DNA of 64,000 bases from Siccirubricoccus phaeus. Its GTDB lineage: Bacteria > Pseudomonadota > Alphaproteobacteria > Acetobacterales > Acetobacteraceae. A model generated the notes under the pieces. That model saw nothing but the letters and a program-made list of their open reading frames with translations, made no database searches and was not told the DNA's origin. Positions within the stretch are counted from its first letter, which is position 1; each line of letters starts with the position of its first letter. The DNA is taken from contig NZ_SRXO01000006.1 in the NCBI RefSeq assembly GCF_008360935.1, positions 124,001-188,000 of the forward strand, written 5' to 3'. Of this stretch, positions 9,670 through 18,400 are shown one piece after another. The position numbers and the translations under genes are program-made.

Positions 9670-10785
9670 ATGCGCGGGCGTCTCGGGGCGGCAGGCTCCT
9701 GGGCAGGGTGGCTTGCGGCAAGGCGGGCCGGGGCAGGGCGGTGCCGTCCCGGCGGCAGGCCGGCGCGGCCCGGGACCGGGCTTCTCCTCGCCGGGCTGCT
9801 GGCGATGAGCGGCGCGGCCCGGGCGGAGCCCGTGACGCTGGAACGCTGGGGCAGCTTCCATGTCGGCGGGCGGGAGGTGGTCATCAGCGGCCAGCCGGTG
9901 CGGGAGGTGACCTTCACCCCCGGCGGCGTCCCCGCGAAGGTGGACCCGAACGGCACCTATCTGATGGGCGGGATGTACGCCCAGTACATGATCCCGGCCA
10001 ATCCGCGCGGCCGCTTCCCCCTGCTGATGTGGCATGGCGGCGGCCTCACCGGCGTCACCTGGGAGACGACGCCGGATGGCAGGGAAGGCTGGCAGCATTT
10101 CTTCCTCCGCCGCGGTTGGCCCGTCTATACCAGCGATGCGGTGGAGCGCGGCCGCGCCGGCTGGGGGATGCTCCCCGAGCAGACCGGCGGTACCGCCGTG
10201 GTGCTGCCCCTCGACAACCCCTGGGAGCGCTTCCGCATCGGCGACGGCCCCGGCAGCTTTGCCCGCGGCAGCACGAATCCCGGCGTGCAATTCCCCACCG
10301 ACCCCGAGAGCTACCGCAATTTCATCCGGCAGAACGTCCCACGCTTCACCACCACGGATGCGCTGACGCTCGAGGCTTATCTGGCGCTGCTCGACCGCGT
10401 CGGGCCGAGCGTCGTCATGGTGCACAGCCAGGCCGGGCAATTCGGCTGGCGTGCGGCGCAGGAGCGGCCGGAGAAGGTCCGCGCCCTGGTGCTGGTGGAA
10501 CCCGCCGCGGTGGGCGACCCGGCCAAGGTGGCGGCGCTGAAGGACATCCCCGTGCTGATGCTCTATGGCGACTACATCGCCACCGATGCCCGCTGGCCGA
10601 CCATCCGCGCCAACGGGCTGCGCTTCGCCGAGGCGGTGCGGGCCGCCGGCGGCACGGTGGATTGGGTCGACCTGCCGGAGCGCGGCATAAGCGGCAACAG
10701 CCACATGATCATGATGGACCGCAACAGCGACCAGGTGGCGGGGCTGATCCAGGATTGGCTGGCCGCCAAGGGGCTGTGGCGATAG
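9670..10785 (+). CDS. secreted alpha/beta-hydrolase (esterase)
   Basis: A 371-residue alpha/beta-hydrolase with a long basic N terminus, a hydrophobic core (GLLLAGLLAMSGAARA) and probable cleavage after ARA near residue 52. The oxyanion region is LLMWHGGGLTG. The nucleophile serine is S253 in the elbow HSQAG. A late GNSHM supplies the candidate catalytic histidine, and DYIATD a candidate acid. The GGGAGGG site eight bases upstream supports the ATG at 9670. Its TAG stop is the first three bases of a palindromic repeat element. The substrate is unknown. Confidence 0.85.
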   Translation: MRGRLGAAGSWAGWLAARRAGAGRCRPGGRPARPGTGLLLAGLLAMSGAARAEPVTLERWGSFHVGGREVVISGQPVREVTFTPGGVPAKVDPNGTYLMGGMYAQYMIPANPRGRFPLLMWHGGGLTGVTWETTPDGREGWQHFFLRRGWPVYTSDAVERGRAGWGMLPEQTGGTAVVLPLDNPWERFRIGDGPGSFARGSTNPGVQFPTDPESYRNFIRQNVPRFTTTDALTLEAYLALLDRVGPSVVMVHSQAGQFGWRAAQERPEKVRALVLVEPAAVGDPAKVAALKDIPVLMLYGDYIATDARWPTIRANGLRFAEAVRAAGGTVDWVDLPERGISGNSHMIMMDRNSDQVAGLIQDWLAAKGLWR

Positions 10786-10888
10786 AGCAGATCGCCGGAG
10801 GGCGGCATCGCCCGGAGGCGTGAATCTGCTCTACCATCCATAAGCTAGAGCGGTTTCACGCTGCACAGTCAGCGTGAAACCGCTCTAG
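10783..10888 (+). repeat. Type-A 106-bp double-hairpin element, copy A1
   Basis: Two hairpins joined by a 12-base linker. The first runs 10784-10832 with ends AGAGCAGAT and ATCTGCTCT. The second, 10845-10888, is perfect: arms of 19 bases (CTAGAGCGGTTTCACGCTG and its complement) around the loop CACAGT. The unit begins TAGAGC and ends GCTCTAG. An inverted copy of the same length lies at 35150-35255. The first three bases are the stop codon of the esterase gene, so the unit may also act as its transcription terminator. Confidence 0.85.
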
Positions 10889-10893
10889 CCCCG

Positions 10894-10936
10894 TCTCGAA
10901 CTGCGGGACGTAGGCGATAATGTCCCGCATTTGAGA
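10894..10936. promoter_or_regulatory. Inverted repeat upstream of PEP-CTERM gene
   Basis: Arms TCTCGAACTGCGGGAC and GTCCCGCATTTGAGA pair with one mismatch around GTAGGCGATAAT. It is followed by AT-rich DNA (10937-10978) that is the best promoter candidate for the gene at 11008. It could be an operator or a leader hairpin. It does not match the repeat families elsewhere in the window. Confidence 0.4.
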
Positions 10937-11007
10937 TGAAACGAGACTTTATCGATTCTGGCTGGCGTATCATAAAGTAAGCCGCCCCCGCCCGCCGGAG
11001 CTTCCGC

Positions 11008-11547
11008 ATGCCCCGCCTTCTCCTGGCCGTGTTCGGCCTTGCCCTGCTGGCCCTGCCGGCCCGGGCCGATCTGCTCGGCAGCCTCCTGGCCGGCGCCTGG
11101 TTCTACGGCGGCACGGCGACGCCCTATGAGGCCTACAGCCTCACCCCCGACCCCTTCACCGTGGGGGCGGGGCAGGAGGCGGTGCTGGTGGTGGATTACA
11201 CCGTGACCACGCTGGTGGATGTCGGCGCCTCGGCGGTGGTGCTGACCGCCGGCACCCAGGTGGATTACGGCATGGCCGCCTTCAACGGCCTCGGCCTCAC
11301 CATGCTGTCCGGCCCGGGCTTCGGGCCGGCCTTTTCCGTCATCGGCTCGGCCGGCCAGGCAGTCACCGCCTTCCTGCAGGGCAATACCCTGTTCATCGAC
11401 CTGGCCGGCCAGCATTTCGAGGTGGGCGACACCGTCACCGTCGATTTTGCCGCCGTGGTGCCGGAGCCTGGGGCGCTGCTGCTGCTCGGCGCCGGGCTGC
11501 TTGGCGTGCTGGCCCTGTCCCGGCGCCGTGCCCTCTTGCTGCGATAG
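11008..11547 (+). CDS. PEP-CTERM sorting-domain protein
   Basis: A 179-residue exported protein with a signal peptide (MPRLLLAVFGLALLALPARA, cleavage after ARA). The C-terminal tripartite signal is VVPEPGALLLLGAGLLG followed by a transmembrane stretch and the basic tail SRRR, the exosortase recognition signal of EPS-producing Gram-negatives. The mature domain is a Gly/Val/Thr-rich beta-type sequence of unknown role. GGAG lies eight bases upstream of the ATG. No exosortase gene is in this window, so processing would depend on one encoded elsewhere. Confidence 0.88.
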   Translation: MPRLLLAVFGLALLALPARADLLGSLLAGAWFYGGTATPYEAYSLTPDPFTVGAGQEAVLVVDYTVTTLVDVGASAVVLTAGTQVDYGMAAFNGLGLTMLSGPGFGPAFSVIGSAGQAVTAFLQGNTLFIDLAGQHFEVGDTVTVDFAAVVPEPGALLLLGAGLLGVLALSRRRALLLR

Positions 11548-11820
11548 CCGCCCTGAAGCTCGGAGCCTGTCGCAGAAGGGTCCGGCAGCGGACCGGCGAG
11601 GGGTCTTGCGTCCTGGCCGGGAGGTGGACGCTGCCAAGGCGGAAAGGACCCGCCGGGGCGCGCCGCAGACCCTTTTGCAACAGGCTCTCGCACCACGGTC
11701 CGGCGGGGTTGTTGCCGGCGCCGGCAGCCCCCGGCGGAGATGCAGGGTGGCCGGCGCTGCCCGCGACGACCTCCTGCCGAGGTCCGGGGGCGGAGCCCCT
11801 GGCGCCGCGGTGAGGCCGTG
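11548..11820. repeat. Imperfect inverted repeat (11563-11687) and GGAGCCCC palindrome
   Basis: Twenty-base arms at 11563-11582 and 11668-11687 (GAGCCTGT[C/T]GCA[G/A]AAGGGTC) match with two differences and enclose further partial palindromes. At 11780-11812 is a GGGGGCGGAGCCCC hairpin of the type seen at 15390, 31850 and 61700. No gene is visible. The unit probably terminates the PEP-CTERM transcript before the acyltransferase operon. Confidence 0.6.
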
Positions 11821-12870
11821 ATGCAAGCCATGTTCCGCGACTTGCCGCGCGCCTCCCTGCCGCCCTGGTGCGCCCCCTATTGGCAGGGTGTCGAGGACCC
11901 GCTCGGCGGCGAGCTCTGGTACGCCGCCACCCTGGCCCATGCCCTGCCGCCCGGCGCCAGCCCCCTGGCGGCGGTGACGACGGCCGTGCTGCTGCCGCTC
12001 CGCTGGGACGGCGGCGTGCTCTCCAGCCTCACCACCGAGTACAGCCTCGGCTGGCGCCCCCTGCCAGCCCCCGGCGCCGATGCCGCCGCCCTCACCGACT
12101 CCGGCCGCGCCCTGGCCAGGCTGCTGCGCCGCCGCCCGCCCACCAGGCTGGAGGCGCTGGACCCCGCGGACCCCGTCCTCCCCCCGCTGCTCGCCGGCCT
12201 CAGGGCGGGCGGGCTGGTCCCGCTGCGCTACGGGCATTTCGCCAATTGGCGGGAGGCGCTGCCGGCGGACACCGGATGGGCCGCCTATCTTGCCACCCGG
12301 CCGCCGGCGCAGCGCAACACCATTGCCCGCAAGCTGGCCCGGGCCGGGCGGGAATTCCGCTTCGAATGCCTCGCCGCCCCCGGCGCGGCGCTGGAGCCGG
12401 GCATCGCCGCCTTCGAGGCGGTGCGCGCCGGGAGCTGGAAGCCGGATGAACCCGCCCCCGGCTTCGACGCCGCCCTGATGCGCGCCCTGGCGCCCAGCGG
12501 CGCGCTCCGCCTCGGATTGTTGCGGGACAGGGAGGACAGGCCGCTCGCCGCGCAGTATTGGGTGCTGCACCGGGGCGGCGCCACGATTCCGAAGCTCTTC
12601 CACCTGGAGGCGGCGCGGGCCGCCTCCCCCGGCACGGTGCTGACCGCGCTGATGATCCGGCGGCTGATCGAGGAGGATGGCGTGCAGGCCCTGGATTTCG
12701 GCCGCGGTGATGATGGCTACAAGCGCCTCTGGGTGGCGGAAAGGCGGCAGCGTCTGGGCCTGCTGCTGGTGGACCCCCTTCACCCGGCCGGCGCCCTGGC
12801 CCTGGCCCGCCACGCCGCCGGCCGGCTCCGCCGCGCGCTGCGCCCTGCCTCGGGCCCGGACGCCGCATGA
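11821..12870 (+). CDS. FemAB/GNAT-fold acyltransferase (BioF2-like, EPS-associated)
   Basis: A 349-residue protein of the FemAB/CelD-like GNAT group. The conserved second-half features are RNTIARKLARAGREFRF (residues about 160-176), RLGLLRDREDRPLAAQYW, the acceptor-side PKLFHLEAARAASPGTVL, and the family signature LDFGRGDDGYKRLW near residue 300. Relatives act with exopolysaccharide/exosortase loci, acylating sugars or lipids. I start at the ATG at 11821; an in-frame ATG at 11740 would run through a palindrome. Its stop overlaps the next start (ATGA), so it is the first gene of a coupled trio with two glycosyltransferases. Confidence 0.8.
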   Translation: MQAMFRDLPRASLPPWCAPYWQGVEDPLGGELWYAATLAHALPPGASPLAAVTTAVLLPLRWDGGVLSSLTTEYSLGWRPLPAPGADAAALTDSGRALARLLRRRPPTRLEALDPADPVLPPLLAGLRAGGLVPLRYGHFANWREALPADTGWAAYLATRPPAQRNTIARKLARAGREFRFECLAAPGAALEPGIAAFEAVRAGSWKPDEPAPGFDAALMRALAPSGALRLGLLRDREDRPLAAQYWVLHRGGATIPKLFHLEAARAASPGTVLTALMIRRLIEEDGVQALDFGRGDDGYKRLWVAERRQRLGLLLVDPLHPAGALALARHAAGRLRRALRPASGPDAA

Positions 12871-14012
12871 GAATTCTCTACAGCCACCGCATCCAGTCGC
12901 GGGACGGGATGAGCGTGCATCTGGACAGCCTGGTCGCCGCCCTGCGTGCCGAAGGGCATGAGGTGCTGGTCGTCGGTCCCGCCGCCTATGCGGAAGCGAG
13001 CTTCGGTGGGGAGAGCCGGCTGACCGCCCTGGTCCGCCGCAAGCTGCCCGGCTTCGCCGCGGAGCTGGCGGAGCTGGCCTATTCCATCCCCGCCTATTTC
13101 CGCCTGGCCCGCGCCGCCCGCGCATTCCGGCCGGAGGCGGTGTATGAGCGCTACAACCTCTTCTTCCTGTCCGGCGCCCTGCTGGCCAGGCGGCTGCAGC
13201 TGCCCTTCCTGGTGGAGGTGAACGCCCCGCTGGCGGAGGAGCGCGCCCGCTTCGGCGGCCTCGCCCTGGGCGCCCTGGCACGCTGGACGGAGCGCTTCGT
13301 CTGGCGCGCCGCCGACCGCGCCTTGCCGGTGACGGAGGTGCTGGCCGGGCATCTGCGTGCGGCCGGGGTGGCGCCGGCGCGCATCCTGGTGGTGCCGAAC
13401 GGCATCGACCTGGCGGAATTCCCCGCGCCCGCCCCGCCGGCGCCGAAGCCGGTGGTCACGCTGGGCTTCGTCGGCTTCGTGCGGGACTGGCATGGGCTGG
13501 ATGCGGTGGTGCGGGCCATCGCCGGCTTCCGCGGCAACGTCCCGCTGGAGCTGCTGGTGGTGGGGGAGGGGCCGGCCCGGCCCGGGCTGGAAAAGCTGGC
13601 CGCCGAACTCGGCATCGCCGACCGGGTGCGCTTCACCGGGCTGCAGGGGCGGGAGGCGATCCCGGACCTGGTCGCCGGCTTCGATATCGCGCTGCAGCCG
13701 GCCGCTGTCGCCTATGCCTCGCCGCTCAAGGTCTTCGAATACATGGCGGCGGGGCGGGCGATCGTGGCGCCGGACCAGCCCAACCTGCGGGAAGTGCTGG
13801 CGGATGGCGAGACCGCGCTGCTCTTCGCGCCGGAGACGCCCGGCGCGATGTGGGCGGCGGTGGAGCGGCTGGCGCGCGACCCGGCGCTGCGCGCCCGGCT
13901 GGGCGCGGCGGCGCGGGCGGCGGTGCTGGCGCGCGACCTGACCTGGGCCGGCAATGCCCGCCGCGTCGCCGCCCTGTTCCAGGCGGAGCGGGCGCGGCGG
14001 GGCCTGGCATGA
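12867..14012 (+). CDS. glycosyltransferase family 4 (GT-B fold)
   Basis: A 381-residue retaining glycosyltransferase of the group-1 type. The N-terminal Rossmann half holds MRILYSHRIQSRDGMSVHL and YERYNLFFLSG. The linker VVPNGIDLAEF and the donor-binding half follow, with the E-x7-E-type motif region SPLKVFEYMAAGRAIVAPDQPNLREVL. It is coupled by ATGA to the upstream acyltransferase and the downstream glycosyltransferase. It probably adds a hexose during exopolysaccharide or surface-glycan assembly. Confidence 0.92.
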   Translation: MRILYSHRIQSRDGMSVHLDSLVAALRAEGHEVLVVGPAAYAEASFGGESRLTALVRRKLPGFAAELAELAYSIPAYFRLARAARAFRPEAVYERYNLFFLSGALLARRLQLPFLVEVNAPLAEERARFGGLALGALARWTERFVWRAADRALPVTEVLAGHLRAAGVAPARILVVPNGIDLAEFPAPAPPAPKPVVTLGFVGFVRDWHGLDAVVRAIAGFRGNVPLELLVVGEGPARPGLEKLAAELGIADRVRFTGLQGREAIPDLVAGFDIALQPAAVAYASPLKVFEYMAAGRAIVAPDQPNLREVLADGETALLFAPETPGAMWAAVERLARDPALRARLGAAARAAVLARDLTWAGNARRVAALFQAERARRGLA

Positions 14013-15142
14013 CACGGCCTGGCATGGGGAAACCTGGCATGGCGGGCCCGCTGCTGCTGCATGTGTTCCCGGGCTTCGGCGTCGGCGGGGCGCAGGTGCG
14101 CTTCGCCGCGCTGGCCAACCGCTTCGGCCCGCGCTGGCGCCATGCCATCCTGGCGCTGGACGGCAACACCGCCTGCACCGAACGCCTCTCGGCGGCGGTG
14201 CCCTATACGCTGGTGCCGGCGCCGCCGCGCGGCGGCGCGCCGCTGGCGCGGCTGGCGGCGATAAGGCGGCTGGTCCGGGCGCTGCGGCCGGCGCTGCTGG
14301 TGACCAGCAATTGGGGCGCCATCGAATACGTCCTCGCCAATTGGCTGCCGCCCCGCCTGCCGCATCTGCATACCGAGGACGGCTTCGGCCCGGACGAGGC
14401 CGCCGGGCAGAAGCCGCGGCGCATGCTGGTGCGGCGCCTGGCGCTGCGCCGGTCCGAGGTGGCGATGCCCTCCACGGTGCTGCTGCGCGCGGCGCGGGAG
14501 GGCTGGCGCCTGCCGGAGGCACGGCTGCACCACATCCCGAACGGGCTGGATCTGGCGCGCTTCCGCCCCGGCGCGCCCGCCGCGCGGCTGGCGGTGCCGG
14601 GGGCGGGGCCGCTGATCGGCACCGTCGCCGCGCTGCGGCCGGAGAAGAACATTACCCGGCTGCTGCACGCCCTGGCCCTGCTGCGGCGGGAGGGGATCGC
14701 CGCCCGGCTGGCCATCCTCGGCGACGGGCCGGAACGGCCGGCGCTGGAAGCCCTGGCGGCGGAGCTGGGCCTCCTCGGCTGCACCGGCTTCCTCGGCCAC
14801 TGGCCGGACCCGGCGCCGGCCTACGGCGGGATGGACCTTCTCGCCCTCTCCTCGGATACCGAGCAGATGCCCTTCTCCGTCATGGAGGCGATGGCGAGCG
14901 GCCTGCCGGTGGCGGCGACGGAGGTGGGCGACCTCCGCGCCATGCTGGCGCCGGAGAACCTGCCGCATCTGGCGGCGAGGGACCCGGCCGCCCTGGCCGC
15001 GGCGCTGCGGCCGCTGCTGCTGGATGCCGCGCTGCGCGCCCGGCTGGGCGCGGCGAACCGCGCCAAGGCGGAACGCGACTACGACCAGGAGAAGATGTAC
15101 CAGGCCTATGCTGGGCTGATCGAAGGGTTGCTGTACAGGTAG
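14009..15142 (+). CDS. glycosyltransferase family 4 (second of pair)
   Basis: A 377-residue GT-B glycosyltransferase. Features are LLHVFPGFGVGGAQVRF at the N terminus, HIPNGLDLARFRP in the linker and MPFSVMEAMASGLPVAATEVGDLR in the nucleotide-sugar site. The start region is odd: GGCCTGGCATG and close variants are repeated three times, giving ATGs at 14009, 14024 and 14039. The first overlaps the upstream stop (ATGA) and is taken here. A type-B palindromic element begins 17 bases after the stop. Its role is presumably the same glycan as its partner. Confidence 0.9.
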   Translation: MTRPGMGKPGMAGPLLLHVFPGFGVGGAQVRFAALANRFGPRWRHAILALDGNTACTERLSAAVPYTLVPAPPRGGAPLARLAAIRRLVRALRPALLVTSNWGAIEYVLANWLPPRLPHLHTEDGFGPDEAAGQKPRRMLVRRLALRRSEVAMPSTVLLRAAREGWRLPEARLHHIPNGLDLARFRPGAPAARLAVPGAGPLIGTVAALRPEKNITRLLHALALLRREGIAARLAILGDGPERPALEALAAELGLLGCTGFLGHWPDPAPAYGGMDLLALSSDTEQMPFSVMEAMASGLPVAATEVGDLRAMLAPENLPHLAARDPAALAAALRPLLLDAALRARLGAANRAKAERDYDQEKMYQAYAGLIEGLLYR

Positions 15143-15158
15143 TCGGGACTTCGCCCGC

Positions 15159-15263
15159 TGGAGCGTGATCGATTGAGGTCGGATCGACCGAAGCCGTGAA
15201 GCACGTGACCAGACAATGCGCCAGAGCGGGAGGGGCGAGCGAAGCTCAACCGATCCCGCTCCA
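15159..15263 (+). repeat. Type-B 105-bp double-hairpin element, divergent copy B3
   Basis: It is 105 bases long with ends TGGAGC and GCTCCA replacing TAGAGC/GCTCTA, so the terminal pairing is preserved by paired changes. It aligns along its whole length with B1 (29456-29560) in the same orientation, keeping the GTGATCG, GATCGACCGAA and CTCAACCGATCCCGCTC blocks. It sits after the second glycosyltransferase gene. Confidence 0.75.
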
Positions 15264-15327
15264 GCGGCAATGCTGCCTCCCACCCGGACCCCCTCAGGGT
15301 CGGCAGGTCGACCGCAGATTCAGGGCG

Positions 15328-15406
15328 GGGTCCGGGGGAAGCCTTCCCCCCGGCGAGGGTGCAGGGGGCAGAGCCCCCTGCTCGAGGTGGGGCGGCGAAG
15401 CCCCAT
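15328..15406. repeat. Type-D GC-hairpin cluster, convergent-gene terminator region
   Basis: It starts with GGGGTCCGGG and has three hairpins in a row: GGGGGAAGCC/TTCCCCC (15334-15351), CAGGGGGC-AGA-GCCCCCTG (15362-15380) and GGGGCGGCGAAGCCCC (15389-15404). It lies between the convergent glycosyltransferase operon and the RTX gene, where a bidirectional terminator is expected. Related clusters occur at 29330, 31783 and 61618. Confidence 0.65.
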
Positions 15407-15411
15407 TCGCC

Positions 15412-18400
15412 TCAACTCCACAGGAAATCCCCCGCGCCGAGCTTCGCCGCATTCATCCCCAGCAGCACGACGGCCATGTCCAGGCTGCCATCCCCGTTCA
15501 GGTCGATCTGCAATTGCTGGGTGGCGTCGGCGAAGCGCGCCTGGGTGTCGCCCCCCGCACTGAAGCCCCCGGCACCGCGCCAGGCGAAGCTGCCCTGCAG
15601 CAGCCCGCTGAACACCAGCAGATCCTCGCCATGGGTGAAGTCGGTGATCCGGTCCGGCGCGGCGGCCGTGGAATCGGCGGCCGCGGCGAACAGGAAGCGG
15701 TCCGCCCCGGCGCCGCCGGTCAGCGAATCCGCCCCCGCGCCGCCGGCCAGCGTATCCGCCCCGGCGCCGCCCAGCAGCGTATCCGCCCCACCGCCGCCGG
15801 ACAGCGAGGCGGCGGTGCCGCCCAGCAGCGTCAGCCGGTCATTGCCCGCGGCCCCCAGCACCAGTTCCACATTGCTCAGGCTGAGGCTGTTATTGCCGCC
15901 GGCCAGCACCAGCCGGTCATAGCCGGCGCCAAGGTCGATGGCGCCAGTGGTCAGGGTGGCGTTCAGCGTCACCGTGTCATTGCCGACGCCGCCCTGGATG
16001 GTCTCGACATTCAGCACGGTGACGGTGTTGGTGCCATTCGCCAGGGCCAGCCTGTCCGCCCCGGCGCCGAGATCGATCAGCGTGCCATTGCTCGGCGTGC
16101 CGAGGGTGACCGTATCGGCGCCGTTGCCGCCCAGGATCCATTCGGCATTGCTGACCGTGAGGGTGTTCGCGCCATTGGCAAGCTGCAGCCGGTCATAGCC
16201 GCCACGCAGATCGATCGTCACCCCTGGCACCATCGCATCGGTGCTCGGCAGCAGCGCGGTGGCGAAGGTGACGGTGTCGTCGCCCGCGCCGCCGGCGAGG
16301 TATTCCACATTGGCGAGGGAGACGCGGTTGGCCCCCTCGGCCGCCAGCACCAGCCGGTCCTGGCCGCCGCCGAGGTCGATCGTCATGCCGTTTGCCGCGG
16401 CGGAAAGGGTGACGGAATCCGCCGCCGCGCCGCCGAGGAGGGTGTCCACCCCGGCCAGCGTCACCCGGTTGGCGCCCTCGCCGCTCAGCACCAGCCGGTC
16501 GCTGCCGGCGCCAAGATCGATGACGCCGCCCATCAGCGGCGCGGCGAGGGTGATCGCCTCATTGCCGGCGCTGCCGAGGAGGGTCCCGACATTGCGCAGC
16601 GTCAGGCTGCTGCCGCCCACGGCGAGGGCCAGCCGGTTGTCGCCGGCACCGAGGTCGATGAGGCCGTAATAGATGACCGAGCCGAGGGTGACCGCGTCAT
16701 TCCCGGCGCCGCCCTGGATGGTCTCCGCCCCGCTCGCCGTCAGCCGGTTGCCGCCATCGGCCAGCACCAGCAGGTCGGCGCCCGCGCCCAGATCCACCAG
16801 CCCGTCCTGCATGGCGCTGGTGAGGGTGATGGCGTCGGACCAGCCGCTGCCGATGACGGTCTCCGCCCCGCGGATCGTCGCACTGGCGGCGGCGCCGGTG
16901 AAGGTCACCCGGTCGCGCCCCGCGCCGAGGTCGAGCAGCAGGGCGCTGCCGACGGCGATGGTGAGCACGTCATCTCCGGCGCCGCCCGTCACCGTCTCCA
17001 CGCCGGAGAGGGTGAGGGTGTTGCCGCCATCCGCCAGCACCACCCGATCCGCGCCGCCGCCGAGCGCGACATTGCCGCCGGCGAAGCCGGCGACGAAGGT
17101 GAGGCTCTCATCGCCGTCCCCGCCCACCACCGACTCCACGCCGCCGAGCACCAGGCGGGTGGTGCCGGGGGCCAGCACCACCCGGTCGGCACCGGCGCCG
17201 CCGAGGATGGTCTCGGCGCCGCTGACCGTGACGTTGTTGTTGCCGGTGGCCAGCGCCAGCCGGTCGGCGCCGGCGCCGGCGCCGAGTTCGATGACGCCGT
17301 TGTAGAGGGCGGCGCCGAGGGTGACCGCGTCGTCTCCGGCGCCGCCCCGGATGGTCTCCGCCCCGCTCACCGTCAGGCGGTTGCCGCCATCGGCCAGCAC
17401 CAGCCGGTCGGCGCCGCTGCCGAGCTCCACCAGCCCGTCCCACATGACGCCGGCGAGGGTGACGGCATCGGCGCCGGCGCTGCCGGTGACGGTCTCCGCT
17501 CCGCAGATCGTCGCGGCGGCGGCGGCGGCGAGGATCACCCGGTCGCGCCCGGCGCCGAGGTCGATGAGCATCCCGGTGCTGCCGAGGGCGATGGTGACGA
17601 CGTCATCCCCGGCGCCGCCCGTCACCGTCTCGACGCCCGAGAGGGCGAGGGTGTTGCCGCCATCGGCCAGCACCACCCGGTCCGCGCCGCCGCCGAGCGC
17701 GACATTGCCGCCGGCGAAGCCGGTGGCGAAAGTCAGGCTGTCTTCGCCATCCCCGCCCGTCACCGTCTCCACATGGCGCAGCGTCAGGCGGTTGCCGCCG
17801 GCGGCGAGGTAGAGCCGGTCGGCGCCGGCGCCGAGATCGATCAGCCCCGCGCGCTGCGCCGCGCCGAGGGTGATGGTATCGGCGCCATCGCCGCCGAGGA
17901 TCGTCTCGGCGCCGCTGACCGTGGCGCCGTTGCCGCCATCGGCGAAGCTCACCCGGTCGGCGCCGCCGCCGAGATCGATGACGAAGCCGCCGCCGCGCTG
18001 GGTCAGCACCAGCGCATCCGCGGCTCCGCCGCCGAGGACGGTTTCCGCGCCGGCAACCGAAACCCGGCCGCCCTCGGCGGCAAGGGTCAGCCGGTCGGCG
18101 CCGTAGCCGAGGTCGATCACCGCATCCTGCATGCCGCCGCCAAGGGCGATGACGTCGGCGCCGCTGCCGGTCCGCACCGATTCCACATAGGCGAAGCGGG
18201 CGGTGACGGCGGCATTGCCGAAGGTGACGCTGTCGCGGCTGCCGCCGAGGTCGATCTCCAGGGCGCCGGCGGTGGCGCCGAAGATCAGCACGTCCGAACC
18301 ATTGCCGCCCAGGATGGTCTCGGCGCCGGAGACCGTGGCGGTATTGCCGCCATCCGCCAGGACCAGCCGGTCCCGCCCCTCGCCGAGGGTGACGAGGCCT

